DNA of 64,000 nt from Mycobacterium sp. Root135 (GTDB lineage: Bacteria; Actinomycetota; Actinomycetes; Mycobacteriales; Mycobacteriaceae): positions 227,918-291,917 of the forward strand of contig NZ_LMEZ01000006.1 in the NCBI RefSeq assembly GCF_001426545.1. The letters run 5' to 3'. The notes beneath the pieces are model-generated. The model was given only the letters and a program-made list of their open reading frames with translations. It made no database searches and was not told the origin of the DNA. Positions 43,258-51,171 of the stretch are shown here, in pieces; the stretch's first letter is position 1; each line of letters starts with the position of its first letter. Position numbers and translations under genes: made by a program.

Positions 43258-44024
43258 GACAGTTGGACCGACCTCTTCGCCAGACCCATCCAGAAGCCGT
43301 CGACGACCTGGGTCGGGATCTGTTCGGGATCCGCCGACGCCCCGAGCGCGACGAACAGCGGCGCGAAGTGCTCGACGGTCGGATGCGCGTACGGCATCCC
43401 CGGCGCCTTGGCGCGGAAGTCGAGCAGCGCGTCGAGGTCACCCGCGGCGAACTGCTCGGCGGCCCAGGCGTCGAACTCCTGCGACCACGTCGGCGCCGCA
43501 GCGTTCGGGGTCGGGTCGGTGAGGTACGGCAGGCCGTGCGTGGTGAACCCCGACCCAACGATCAGGACGCCTTCCTCGCGAAGGGGCCGCAGCCGCGCGC
43601 CGAGTTCCAACAGCCGCCGCGGGTCCAGCGTCGGCATCGACATCTGCAGCACCGGGATGTCGGCGTCCGGGTACATCACCGTGAGCGGCACGTAGGCGCC
43701 GTGGTCGAGCCTGCGGTTCGGGTCGTGGGCGACGGTCTCGCCGTCGGGCATCATCGCCTCGACGCGCCGGGCCAATTCTGGCGCACCCGGCGCGTCATAG
43801 GTGACGTCGTAGTAGCGCTGCGGGAAGCCCCAGAAGTCGTACGTCAGTGGGGTTTCGGTGGTGGTGGAGCCGATGGTCAGCGGGGCGGCCTCCCAGTGGG
43901 CGGACACCACCAGGATCGCCTCGGGTCGAGGCAGCTCCGCGGACCACCCGACCAGCTGTGACACCCACCTGTCGTCGTCGACGAGCGGCGGTGCGCCGTG
44001 GGACAAAAAGAGAGCGGGGATCAC
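43254..44024 (-). CDS. Class III extradiol ring-cleavage dioxygenase (DODA/LigB type)
   Basis: The 256-aa protein has the DODA-type metal ligands: LFLSHGAPP (His9), ILVVSAHWE and, deeper, LDHGAYVPL and HPTVEHFAPL. It resembles 4,5-DOPA dioxygenase of the YgiD type, which opens catechols at the meta position, though bacterial members often have unknown natural substrates. GTG is the start. The gene is upstream of and coupled to a homocysteine methyltransferase and is divergent from mscR. Confidence 0.88.
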   Translation of the reverse strand: MIPALFLSHGAPPLVDDDRWVSQLVGWSAELPRPEAILVVSAHWEAAPLTIGSTTTETPLTYDFWGFPQRYYDVTYDAPGAPELARRVEAMMPDGETVAHDPNRRLDHGAYVPLTVMYPDADIPVLQMSMPTLDPRRLLELGARLRPLREEGVLIVGSGFTTHGLPYLTDPTPNAAAPTWSQEFDAWAAEQFAAGDLDALLDFRAKAPGMPYAHPTVEHFAPLFVALGASADPEQIPTQVVDGFWMGLAKRSVQLS

Positions 44025-44062
44025 CGACCAAGGATCGCACCTCGGCGGCTAGGTTGTAGGCC

Positions 44063-45148
44063 ATGAGTCAGACGGTGCGTGGTGTCATTTCCCGGTCCAA
44101 GAAGCAGCCTGTCGAGTTGGTCGACATCGTGATCCCGGACCCCGGTCCCGGCGAAGTCGTCGTCGACGTCATCGCGTGCGGGGTCTGCCACACCGACCTG
44201 ACCTACCGCGAAGGCGGCATCAACGACGAGTACCCGTTCCTGCTCGGCCACGAGGCCGCCGGCACCGTGGAGTCGATCGGCGAGGGCGTGACCAACGTCG
44301 AGGTCGGCGACTTCGTCGTCCTCAACTGGCGCGCGGTGTGTGGGCAGTGCCGCGCCTGCAAGCGCGGTCGCCCCCAGTATTGCTTCAACACCCACAACGC
44401 CGCCCAGAAGATGACCCTCACCGACGGCACCGAACTCACCCCCGCCCTGGGTATCGGCGCATTCGCCGACAAGACCCTCGTCCACGAAGGACAGTGCACC
44501 AAGGTCGACCCCGAGGCCGACCCCGCCGTCGCAGGACTGATCGGCTGCGGCGTGATGGCCGGCATCGGCGCGGCGATCAACACCGCGAACGTCCAGCGTG
44601 ACGACACCGTCGCGGTCATCGGCTGCGGCGGCGTCGGCGATGCCGCGATCGCCGGGGCCGCCCTGGTGGGGGCGAAGATGATCATCGCCGTCGACATGGA
44701 CGAGCAGAAACTGAACTGGGCGCGCGACTTTGGCGCCACCCACACGATCAACGCCCGCGAATTCGACGTCGTGGAGACCATCCAGGACCTCACCGGCGGC
44801 AACGGCGCCGACGTCGTCATCGACGCGGTGGGTCGCCCGGAGACCTGGAAGCAGGCGTTCTACGCCCGCGACCTGGCGGGCACCGTGGTCCTGGTCGGCG
44901 TTCCGACGCCCGACATGACGCTGGAGATGCCGCTGGTCGACTTCTTCTCCCGCGGCGGCTCGTTGAAGTCCTCCTGGTACGGCGACTGCCTGCCCGAGCG
45001 TGACTTTCCCACCCTGATCAGCCTCTACCGCCAGGGCCGTTTGCCGTTGGAGAAGTTCGTCTCCGAGCGCATCGGCCTGGACGGGATCGAAGACGCCTTC
45101 CACAAGATGCACGCCGGTGAGGTTCTGCGCTCGGTGGTGATCCTCTAG
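44063..45148 (+). CDS. mscR: S-(hydroxymethyl)mycothiol dehydrogenase / MSNO reductase MscR
   Basis: The 361-aa zinc alcohol dehydrogenase has the catalytic ligands Cys42 and His63-Glu64 (GVCHTD, GHEAAG), the structural-zinc Cys 93, 96, 99 and 107 (CGQCRACKRGRPQYC), and the NAD site IGCGGVGDAAIAGA. Mycobacterial members use mycothiol to detoxify formaldehyde and reduce S-nitrosomycothiol. It corresponds to Rv2259 and is followed by an MBL hydrolase with one base of overlap, as in Rv2260. Confidence 0.95.
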   Translation: MSQTVRGVISRSKKQPVELVDIVIPDPGPGEVVVDVIACGVCHTDLTYREGGINDEYPFLLGHEAAGTVESIGEGVTNVEVGDFVVLNWRAVCGQCRACKRGRPQYCFNTHNAAQKMTLTDGTELTPALGIGAFADKTLVHEGQCTKVDPEADPAVAGLIGCGVMAGIGAAINTANVQRDDTVAVIGCGGVGDAAIAGAALVGAKMIIAVDMDEQKLNWARDFGATHTINAREFDVVETIQDLTGGNGADVVIDAVGRPETWKQAFYARDLAGTVVLVGVPTPDMTLEMPLVDFFSRGGSLKSSWYGDCLPERDFPTLISLYRQGRLPLEKFVSERIGLDGIEDAFHKMHAGEVLRSVVIL

Positions 45149-45771
45149 TGGGCGCCATCCAACGACTGGTCACCAGCGGCACCTTCGAGCTTGACGGCGG
45201 CAGCTGGGACGTCGACAACAACATCTGGATCGTCGGCGACGATAAGGAGGTGATCGTCTTCGACGCCGCCCACAGCGCCGAGCCCATCGTCGAGGCCGTC
45301 GCGGGCCGCAACGTGGTCGCCGTCGTCTGCACCCACGGTCACAACGACCACGTGACCGTCGCCCCGGAACTCGCCAAGGCCCTCGACGCACCGGTCCTGC
45401 TGCATCCGGCCGACGACGTGTTGTGGCGAATGACGCACCCCGACGAGGACTTTCGCGGCGTCGAGGACGGCCTGGTGCTGCGGGCCGGCGACGTCGAGCT
45501 GCGGGCGCTGCACACCCCGGGCCACTCGCCCGGTTCGGTCTGCTGGTACGCCCCCGACCTCGGTGCGGTGTTCAGCGGCGACACCCTCTTCAGCGGTGGC
45601 CCCGGTGCGACGGGCCGGTCCTACTCGGACTTCCCGACCATCCTGGCGTCGATCTCCGAGCGCCTCGGCACGCTGCCGGCCGACACCGTGGTCTACACCG
45701 GTCACGGTGACACCACGGTGATCGGCGACGAGCTCGTCAACTACGACGAGTGGGTCAAGAACGGCAGTTAG
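45148..45771 (+). CDS. MBL-fold metallo-hydrolase linked to MscR
   Basis: The 207-aa protein carries the metallo-beta-lactamase motif HGHNDH (His63-His68), HTPGHSPGS and FSGDTLFSGGPG, and a late His in YTGHGDTT. The layout is that of glyoxalase II-like thioesterases. Coupling to mscR suggests that it hydrolyses S-formylmycothiol, the product of that enzyme, to formate and mycothiol; this is an inference from context and from the glutathione pathway. GTG shares one base with the mscR stop. Confidence 0.9.
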   Translation: MGAIQRLVTSGTFELDGGSWDVDNNIWIVGDDKEVIVFDAAHSAEPIVEAVAGRNVVAVVCTHGHNDHVTVAPELAKALDAPVLLHPADDVLWRMTHPDEDFRGVEDGLVLRAGDVELRALHTPGHSPGSVCWYAPDLGAVFSGDTLFSGGPGATGRSYSDFPTILASISERLGTLPADTVVYTGHGDTTVIGDELVNYDEWVKNGS

Positions 45772-46532
45772 TCGGCGTCGCGCTCGGTCGCGTCGACGAC
45801 GGTCCGCGCACACAGTGCGGGATCGTCGATCATCGGGACGTGGCCGACGCCGCGGAGCATGACGAAGTGCGCGTGCGGGATTCGCTGCCGCGCGGTCACG
45901 CCGTTGACCTCGGGCGGGAAGATGCGGTCACCGTCGGCCCAGGCGATGGTGACCGGGCACGTGCGACCCAACGGTTCGACCTGTTCGGTGGTGCCAAGCA
46001 GGTCGTCGGCGGCGTCGCACCCGAGTAGGTCGCGCGTCGACTCGACGGCCTGGCGACGGGTGAGGCGATCGGCACGTTCGGCCACGTCGCGCATCGCCAA
46101 CCGGCGAACCAGCGGCACCCCCAGTGCGGCAGGAGCGACGAATCTCGTTGCCGCGGCCAGCTTTCGGGTGCGACGAAGCGTGTCGGTGGCGTGGGTTTCG
46201 TCGTGCGCGCCTGCGGTCCAGAAGCCCGCCGGAGAGAACGCGCACACCGATCGGGCCCGACCGCGACGGGCTAGTTCGACAGCGATCCACCCGCCCATGG
46301 AGTTGCCTGCCACGTGCACCGTAGCCAACTCGCGCTCGTCGAGCAGCGCCTCGGTGGCGTCGACGAGGGCTGCGATGGTCGGCCGGCCATGAAGTCTCGG
46401 CCCACCGCGGTGGCCGGCGGCGGTGGGAACGATGAGGTCGAACCGGTCAGCGAGCAGGGGCACGACGTCGTCCCAGGCGGCGGCCGACATCGTCACGCCG
46501 TGCAGCAGAAGCAGCGGGGGCTTCTCCGTCAC
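45768..46532 (-). CDS. Alpha/beta hydrolase
   Basis: The 254-aa protein has LLLLHGVTMSAAAWDDV (oxyanion loop), the nucleophile elbow GNSMGG near Ser96, a late Asp in IAWADGDRIFPP and the catalytic His in RGVGHVPMIDD. It belongs to the large group of soluble hydrolases with uncertain substrates. It begins four bases after the stop of the phenolic acid decarboxylase, so it is cotranscribed; hydrolysing feruloyl- or coumaroyl-type esters to feed that enzyme is a reasonable guess. Confidence 0.87.
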   Translation of the reverse strand: MTEKPPLLLLHGVTMSAAAWDDVVPLLADRFDLIVPTAAGHRGGPRLHGRPTIAALVDATEALLDERELATVHVAGNSMGGWIAVELARRGRARSVCAFSPAGFWTAGAHDETHATDTLRRTRKLAAATRFVAPAALGVPLVRRLAMRDVAERADRLTRRQAVESTRDLLGCDAADDLLGTTEQVEPLGRTCPVTIAWADGDRIFPPEVNGVTARQRIPHAHFVMLRGVGHVPMIDDPALCARTVVDATERDAD

Positions 46533-46536
46533 GGCG

Positions 46537-47061
46537 TCAGTTGCGCCGGTCGGCGAAGCCCGGTGGCAGGTCGGCAGGTGCCGCGGCGACGATGGTTTGG
46601 TCGTCGACGCCCACGTACTCGAACAGGGTGATGTCGGCGAACTCGGGGACGACGTAGATCGGATAGGTCGGGCCTGCGTCGCGGTAGGCCCGCATCTCGT
46701 CGAGGTGCTCGTTCTGGAACAGGACGGTCTTGGATCCGTCGAGGCGAATCCACTCGGGGAAGAAGATCGTGCCGTGCAGTCGCCGCAGGGCAGGCATGAC
46801 GTTGACGACGACGCTCGTTCCGGTGGGCTCGGTCCAGGAGATCTTGTAGACCTCCGGCGCGAGGGTGACGAGGTCGACCGCCTGATCGCGCACCCACCGG
46901 CCGCCGACGTGGCCGGTGTGGATCCGGTAGTCGATGGTGGTGGCGTTCTTGACGTACATCTCGTACTGCCACCCGTTGGCGTAGGTGTAGATGAAACGGT
47001 GTCCGACCAGCCCGTTCACGTCCGAGGCGCGGTCACTGTCGGTAGTGTCGTCGATGCTCAC
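46537..47061 (-). CDS. padC: Phenolic acid decarboxylase
   Basis: This 174-aa protein matches the PadC family very well: FIYTYANGWQYEMYVKN, DYRIHTGHVGGRWVRDQ, VYKISWTEPTGT, MPALRRLHGTIFFPEW and YVVPEFADITLF. PadC converts p-coumaric, ferulic and caffeic acid to their vinyl phenols, a detoxification step. About 18 residues precede the conserved core. The GTG start lies just before a palindrome shared with the divergent MarR gene, so induction by phenolic acids is expected. Confidence 0.95.
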   Translation of the reverse strand: MSIDDTTDSDRASDVNGLVGHRFIYTYANGWQYEMYVKNATTIDYRIHTGHVGGRWVRDQAVDLVTLAPEVYKISWTEPTGTSVVVNVMPALRRLHGTIFFPEWIRLDGSKTVLFQNEHLDEMRAYRDAGPTYPIYVVPEFADITLFEYVGVDDQTIVAAAPADLPPGFADRRN

Positions 47062-47074
47062 GATTTCAGTTTAG

Positions 47075-47091
47075 AACAAACTATGTTTGTT
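47075..47091. promoter_or_regulatory. MarR-type operator between padC and marR
   Basis: AACAAAC-TAT-GTTTGTT is a perfect 7-3-7 palindrome, A/T-rich in a GC-rich region and situated 10-15 bases from both start codons. MarR dimers bind sites of this size, so it should silence both genes. Confidence 0.7.
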
Positions 47092-47101
47092 AGGAACATA
47101 A

Positions 47102-47542
47102 TTGTCGAATGCCGCTGCGCTCTCGCGCACGCTCGGTCCGCTGCGCCGCGCCGTGCTCCGCGCGACCCGGTTGGCCGAGGATCTCCCCGACCTCCCCGAG
47201 ACCCACATCGAGGTGCTGCGCACCGTCGCCGACACACCGGGGCTGGGACCGCCGGCAATCGCCGAGCAGCTCCGACTGGCCCGCCCCACGGTCAGCAATC
47301 TGATGAAGACGATGCAGCGGGCGCACCTCATCGAACTGACCCGCGACGTCGACGACGCCCGCCGCGTCCACGTCACCGCGACCGCGACGGCGTTGGAGCT
47401 CCTGCGCCGTTACGACGCTGCGAGCGAAGCGATCCTGACCGCGGCGATGAGCGAACTCGACCCCGACGAACGAGCGGCCGTGGCGGCCGCGGTTCCCGCT
47501 CTGGCGAAGCTACGGTCGATCCTCTCCGCATCCGGCCGCTAG
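47102..47542 (+). CDS. MarR-family regulator, probable control of padC
   Basis: The 146-aa protein has the MarR winged-helix: PPAIAEQLRLARPTVSNLMKTMQRAHLIEL (recognition helix about residues 55-75, split here) followed by the wing RDVDDARRVHVTAT. It is divergent from the phenolic acid decarboxylase with 40 bases between, and the shared palindrome implies that it represses that gene and itself. In Firmicutes the analogous regulator is PadR, so a MarR protein in this role is a variant. The TTG start is not certain. Confidence 0.88.
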   Translation: MSNAAALSRTLGPLRRAVLRATRLAEDLPDLPETHIEVLRTVADTPGLGPPAIAEQLRLARPTVSNLMKTMQRAHLIELTRDVDDARRVHVTATATALELLRRYDAASEAILTAAMSELDPDERAAVAAAVPALAKLRSILSASGR

Positions 47543-48267
47543 CGGCCGTCCAGCACCCGCTTCTTCTCCGCGTCGTACTCGTCCGGCGTCAGCGCGCCCG
47601 AATCCCGCAGCCGAGCAAGAGATTCCAGGGTTCGCACCCGAATGGCATCCTCGGAGGACGCGTAGCTGGGGACCGCCCGAATCGGCGTTGGCACGTCGTC
47701 GTCCGCAGCCCACGGCGGTGGGTTCACGTCACGTCGCCTCGTCCGGGCCGCCCAGACCCGCACGACGATCAGGTCGACGACGGCGAAGCCGAAGATCGCC
47801 GCCAGAATCCACGGTAGGTGGCCGTAGTTGCTGCCGTGGCCGAAGGCCAGCGAGGGGTTGAGGTAGGCGCTGACGTTGCCGTCCAACTTCACGTCGTAGG
47901 CGCCCGCGGCCGGGACGTGGAGGTACCCGATGCGAACGCGCGCGTCGTTGTTCACCGTCGTCATGCCGCCGTAGTCCTCGGCGAGCTGCAGGTCGGTTCC
48001 GTCGGGCCCCGTCATCCGATAGTTCAGCGGAGGAACGGGCAACCCGTTGCCGCTGGCCCCGACGAGCACCGTGTGAAAGGTCACCGTGACCTCACCTGCG
48101 GGCAACTGCACGCTGCTCGACCCGGGGATCGGAACCTCGCCGTATGCGTCGTACTCGTCGAATACGAAGGCGTTTAGGATCAGCGTCACGACGAACCCGA
48201 TCCCGGCGGCGACCATCGTCAACACGGCGACCACGGTGAGGATGCGCGGCGCGGTCGAGCTCTTCAT
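47539..48267 (-). CDS. Membrane protein with C-terminal SHOCT domain
   Basis: The 242-aa protein has an N-terminal transmembrane segment (about 10-32), an extracytoplasmic beta-rich domain (about 45-150), a second membrane segment (about 152-172), and a cytoplasmic tail ending in a SHOCT motif, LARLRDSGALTPDEYDAEKKRVL. SHOCT domains are short oligomerisation/interaction modules. No enzyme motif is present. It overlaps the marR gene by four bases on the other strand. Confidence 0.82.
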   Translation of the reverse strand: MKSSTAPRILTVVAVLTMVAAGIGFVVTLILNAFVFDEYDAYGEVPIPGSSSVQLPAGEVTVTFHTVLVGASGNGLPVPPLNYRMTGPDGTDLQLAEDYGGMTTVNNDARVRIGYLHVPAAGAYDVKLDGNVSAYLNPSLAFGHGSNYGHLPWILAAIFGFAVVDLIVVRVWAARTRRRDVNPPPWAADDDVPTPIRAVPSYASSEDAIRVRTLESLARLRDSGALTPDEYDAEKKRVLDGR

Positions 48268-48316
48268 GGCACGCAGTCTGTCACGCCGGAGCGGCAGAGG
48301 CGTTACCGTTCACGGT

Positions 48317-49396
48317 ATGCCCGAATCGAGTGCGGTGGTGCGGCCCGAGCCGATGACCAGTGCCTCCTATACCGCCGCCTCACGACTGCAGGCGGCCGGG
48401 TTGCACCGGGCGACAACTCTTTTCACCGAGGCCGCCGCGAGCGTTCCCCTGCCGCGGTCACCGCGACCCGTCGTGATCGCCGACTACGGTGCGGCGACGG
48501 GGCACAATTCCCTTCTGCCCGTCAGCGCGGCGATCGCCGCGCTACGCAAGCGGACCCGGCCCGAGCACTCGATCCTGGTGACCCACACGGACATCCCCGA
48601 CAACGACTTCACCGAACTCTTCCGCACCCTGAGCGACGATCCCGACACCTATCTGAAGAAGGACGAGTCGACGTTCGCCTCCGCGGTCGGTCGCTCGTTC
48701 TACTCCCAGATCCTGCCGTCGAACAGTGTGAACCTGGCCTGGTCTGCGTGGTCGGTGCAGTGGTTGTCACGCCCGCCGATGCCGGTCCCCGACCACCTGC
48801 TGGCGGCGCTCAGCCGCGACACGGAGGTGCGCGCCGCCTACGAGCGGCAGGCCGCCCGCGACTGGCACGAGTTCGTCGCGTTCCGCGGTCGTGAGCTCAG
48901 CCCCGGCGGACGGTTGGTGGTCATGACCATGGCGGTCGACGAGGACGGTGACGTCGGCTACCGGCCCCTGTTGGACGCCACGTCCGAAACGCTCGCCGAC
49001 CTGGTCGAGCAGAAGGTGCTCACCGACGACGAGTCGCGGGCGATGTCGATCCCGTTCACCGCGCGGCGCACCCGTGACTTTCTCTCACCGTTCGCACCGT
49101 CCGGCACGTTCGAGAAGCTTACCGTCCAGCATCTCGAGGTGTTCGGCGGCGAGGACAGATTCTGGGCGCAGTATCGAACGGACAAGAAGGCCAAGGAGTT
49201 CGGTCAGAGGTGGGCGGCGTTCCTCAGGATCATCGCGTTTCCGACCCTGGCCGCCGCCCTTCCCGTCGACCGCCGCCCCGGCTTCGTCGACCAGCTGAGC
49301 GCCGGTGTCGCCGAACGGCTGACCGCCGCCCCCGCCGAGGTGCGCATTCCGCTGGCGGCGGTCGTCATCGAGAAGCAGCAGCGCGCGCACCACTAA
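48317..49396 (+). CDS. SAM-dependent carboxyl methyltransferase (SABATH-like)
   Basis: The 359-aa protein has a SAM site IADYGAATGHNSLLPVSAAI (about 52-71), then VTHTDIPDNDFTELFRTL and GRSFYSQILPSNSVNLAWSAWSVQWL (split), which together are typical of the SABATH family that methylates carboxyl groups of small acids such as salicylate. Bacterial members are uncommon and their substrates unknown. The ATG at 48317 follows no strong ribosome site; earlier in-frame codons overlap the divergent gene and are rejected. It stands alone between divergent and convergent neighbours. Confidence 0.85.
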   Translation: MPESSAVVRPEPMTSASYTAASRLQAAGLHRATTLFTEAAASVPLPRSPRPVVIADYGAATGHNSLLPVSAAIAALRKRTRPEHSILVTHTDIPDNDFTELFRTLSDDPDTYLKKDESTFASAVGRSFYSQILPSNSVNLAWSAWSVQWLSRPPMPVPDHLLAALSRDTEVRAAYERQAARDWHEFVAFRGRELSPGGRLVVMTMAVDEDGDVGYRPLLDATSETLADLVEQKVLTDDESRAMSIPFTARRTRDFLSPFAPSGTFEKLTVQHLEVFGGEDRFWAQYRTDKKAKEFGQRWAAFLRIIAFPTLAAALPVDRRPGFVDQLSAGVAERLTAAPAEVRIPLAAVVIEKQQRAHH

Positions 49397-49403
49397 CTGT
49401 CGG

Positions 49404-51161
49404 TCAGGGCGTCATTTCGTAGGCGCCGTCGTATGCCTTGACCCGCTCCCACACGCGACCGAACCGCGCCGCGTCGGGCACCGGCTTGCGGACGGCACCC
49501 AATGCCCAGTCCTGCTGCGCCTGGGTTGACGTCGGCTTTCCTTGTAGCGCAATGGCATAGGAGTTGAAGTCGTCGACCTGGAAGCCGAAGATCTGGTCGA
49601 CGATGTCGTCGTCGAGGCCGGTGAGGGCCGCCTGCTCGAGGATCAGCTGCCCGTAGACGATCAACGAGAAGAGGTGTCCGACGTTGAGCATGAAGTCGAG
49701 ATCCTTGGCCTGCGCGGCGTCCGGTGCGGCCGTGAGCAACATGTCGCGGAACGCCTTGGCCTGCTCGTAGAACACGCCGACGTTGGGGACGTGCTGGTGC
49801 TGCTCGTATACCGGTGTCCAGTCGGCGAATTGGATGGCACCCGCTCCGCGGGTCGGACCCTGTTTCCAGAAGAAGGTGTCGTCGGCCGCGTCGTTGCGCG
49901 TCGGAATCTCTGGGTAGACACGGGGATTGAGCATGTAGTTGGGCATGAACTTCAGCACCAGGCCCACGTTGACGTGCACGGTGCCCTCCAGCCGCGGCAG
50001 GCATCCGATGAGTTGGGCTACCTCGCGGAACATGGTGTTCTTCTCGTAGCCCTTGGCGGCGACGACGTCGTGGAGTGAGCGCACGACGGTCTCGCCCTCC
50101 ATCGTGACCTTCGCCTTGGTCATCGGGTTGAACAGCAGGTAGCGGCGGTCGTCCAGGCTGGCGCTGCGGAAGTAGTCGACCGCCCGCCGACTGAAGGCCT
50201 TCATCGCGATCATCCGCGAGTAGGCGTCGACGAAGTTGGCCCGGACGTGGCCGAAGTCGGTGACGGGGTTGCCGTACAGAATCCTGTTCTGCGCGTGGGT
50301 GATCGCCTCGTAGAAGGCGTGCTCGCACATTCCGATCGACGACGAGCACAGGTTGAACTTGCCGACGTTGACGGTGTTGAGCGCTGCGCTGAAGGCCTCC
50401 ACCCCGGTGTGCAGGATGTCCTCGGCGCGCACCGGATAGTTCTCGAGGCGGAACGTGCTGACGTAGATCTGCATGTGCACGACGTTGTCGACCAGGTGGT
50501 AGTTCTCGTGGCGGCTGTCGGCGGCGAAGAAGACGTAGCCGTCCTGGCCCTCGACGTCCCCTCGGCGGCCGAAGACCGACACCAGGCTCGCGACGTTGCC
50601 GTTGCCGATGTAGTACTTCTCCCCCGACGCCCGGTAGAGGATGCCGTCGGCGACGTCTTCCTCGCTGGCCGGGGTCAGCACCATGTCGGTGCTGTAGACG
50701 TCGGCGCCGTGTTCGCGCTCGGAGAGCCCGAACGCCATCACCTCGCCCGCGTCGAGGTCGTCGGCGGCCCGCAACTTGGCGTCCTTGTTCTCGCTTTGCC
50801 AGACCGGACCTAGACCGAGGATGGTGACCTGCTCGGTGTACCAGTAGGTCAGCCCGTAGAAGCCGAGGATCTCGGCAAGGGCGGCGTTGCGGGCGCCGTC
50901 CCACCGCTTGTCCGGATTGCCGTCGGCGAACTCCGACGGCGTCAGAAAGGTGGCGAAGACCTTCTCCCGCTTGACGAACTCGACGAAGTCGGCGGGCCAT
51001 TGCGCCCGGAGGTCGTCGTCGAGGATGCGTTTCTTGCCCTGGCCCTCGAAGAAGTCGATGGTGGCGCGCAGCAGGCGGCGCGTCTCGGCGTCGAATTCGG
51101 ATCCGTCGTAGTGGTGCGGGTTGAACAGCAAACCGTCGGTGCGCGGAGATACAGCAGTCAT
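49404..51161 (-). CDS. Acyl-CoA dehydrogenase family protein
   Basis: The 585-aa protein is a long acyl-CoA dehydrogenase. Supporting features are an N-terminal helical region, the middle beta domain with AFGLSEREHGADVYS (FAD/substrate loop), and the C-terminal helical domain with RILYGNPVTDFGHVRANFVDAYSRMIAMKAFSRRAVDYF (split over about 310-350). No partner gene is nearby. The substrate is unknown; similar long members act on fatty acyl or sterol side-chain CoA esters. The ATG has no strong ribosome site. It lies downstream of the Hsp70-like gene, 10 bases after its stop. Confidence 0.87.
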   Translation of the reverse strand: MTAVSPRTDGLLFNPHHYDGSEFDAETRRLLRATIDFFEGQGKKRILDDDLRAQWPADFVEFVKREKVFATFLTPSEFADGNPDKRWDGARNAALAEILGFYGLTYWYTEQVTILGLGPVWQSENKDAKLRAADDLDAGEVMAFGLSEREHGADVYSTDMVLTPASEEDVADGILYRASGEKYYIGNGNVASLVSVFGRRGDVEGQDGYVFFAADSRHENYHLVDNVVHMQIYVSTFRLENYPVRAEDILHTGVEAFSAALNTVNVGKFNLCSSSIGMCEHAFYEAITHAQNRILYGNPVTDFGHVRANFVDAYSRMIAMKAFSRRAVDYFRSASLDDRRYLLFNPMTKAKVTMEGETVVRSLHDVVAAKGYEKNTMFREVAQLIGCLPRLEGTVHVNVGLVLKFMPNYMLNPRVYPEIPTRNDAADDTFFWKQGPTRGAGAIQFADWTPVYEQHQHVPNVGVFYEQAKAFRDMLLTAAPDAAQAKDLDFMLNVGHLFSLIVYGQLILEQAALTGLDDDIVDQIFGFQVDDFNSYAIALQGKPTSTQAQQDWALGAVRKPVPDAARFGRVWERVKAYDGAYEMTP

Positions 51162-51171
51162 GCCCCCGAGC

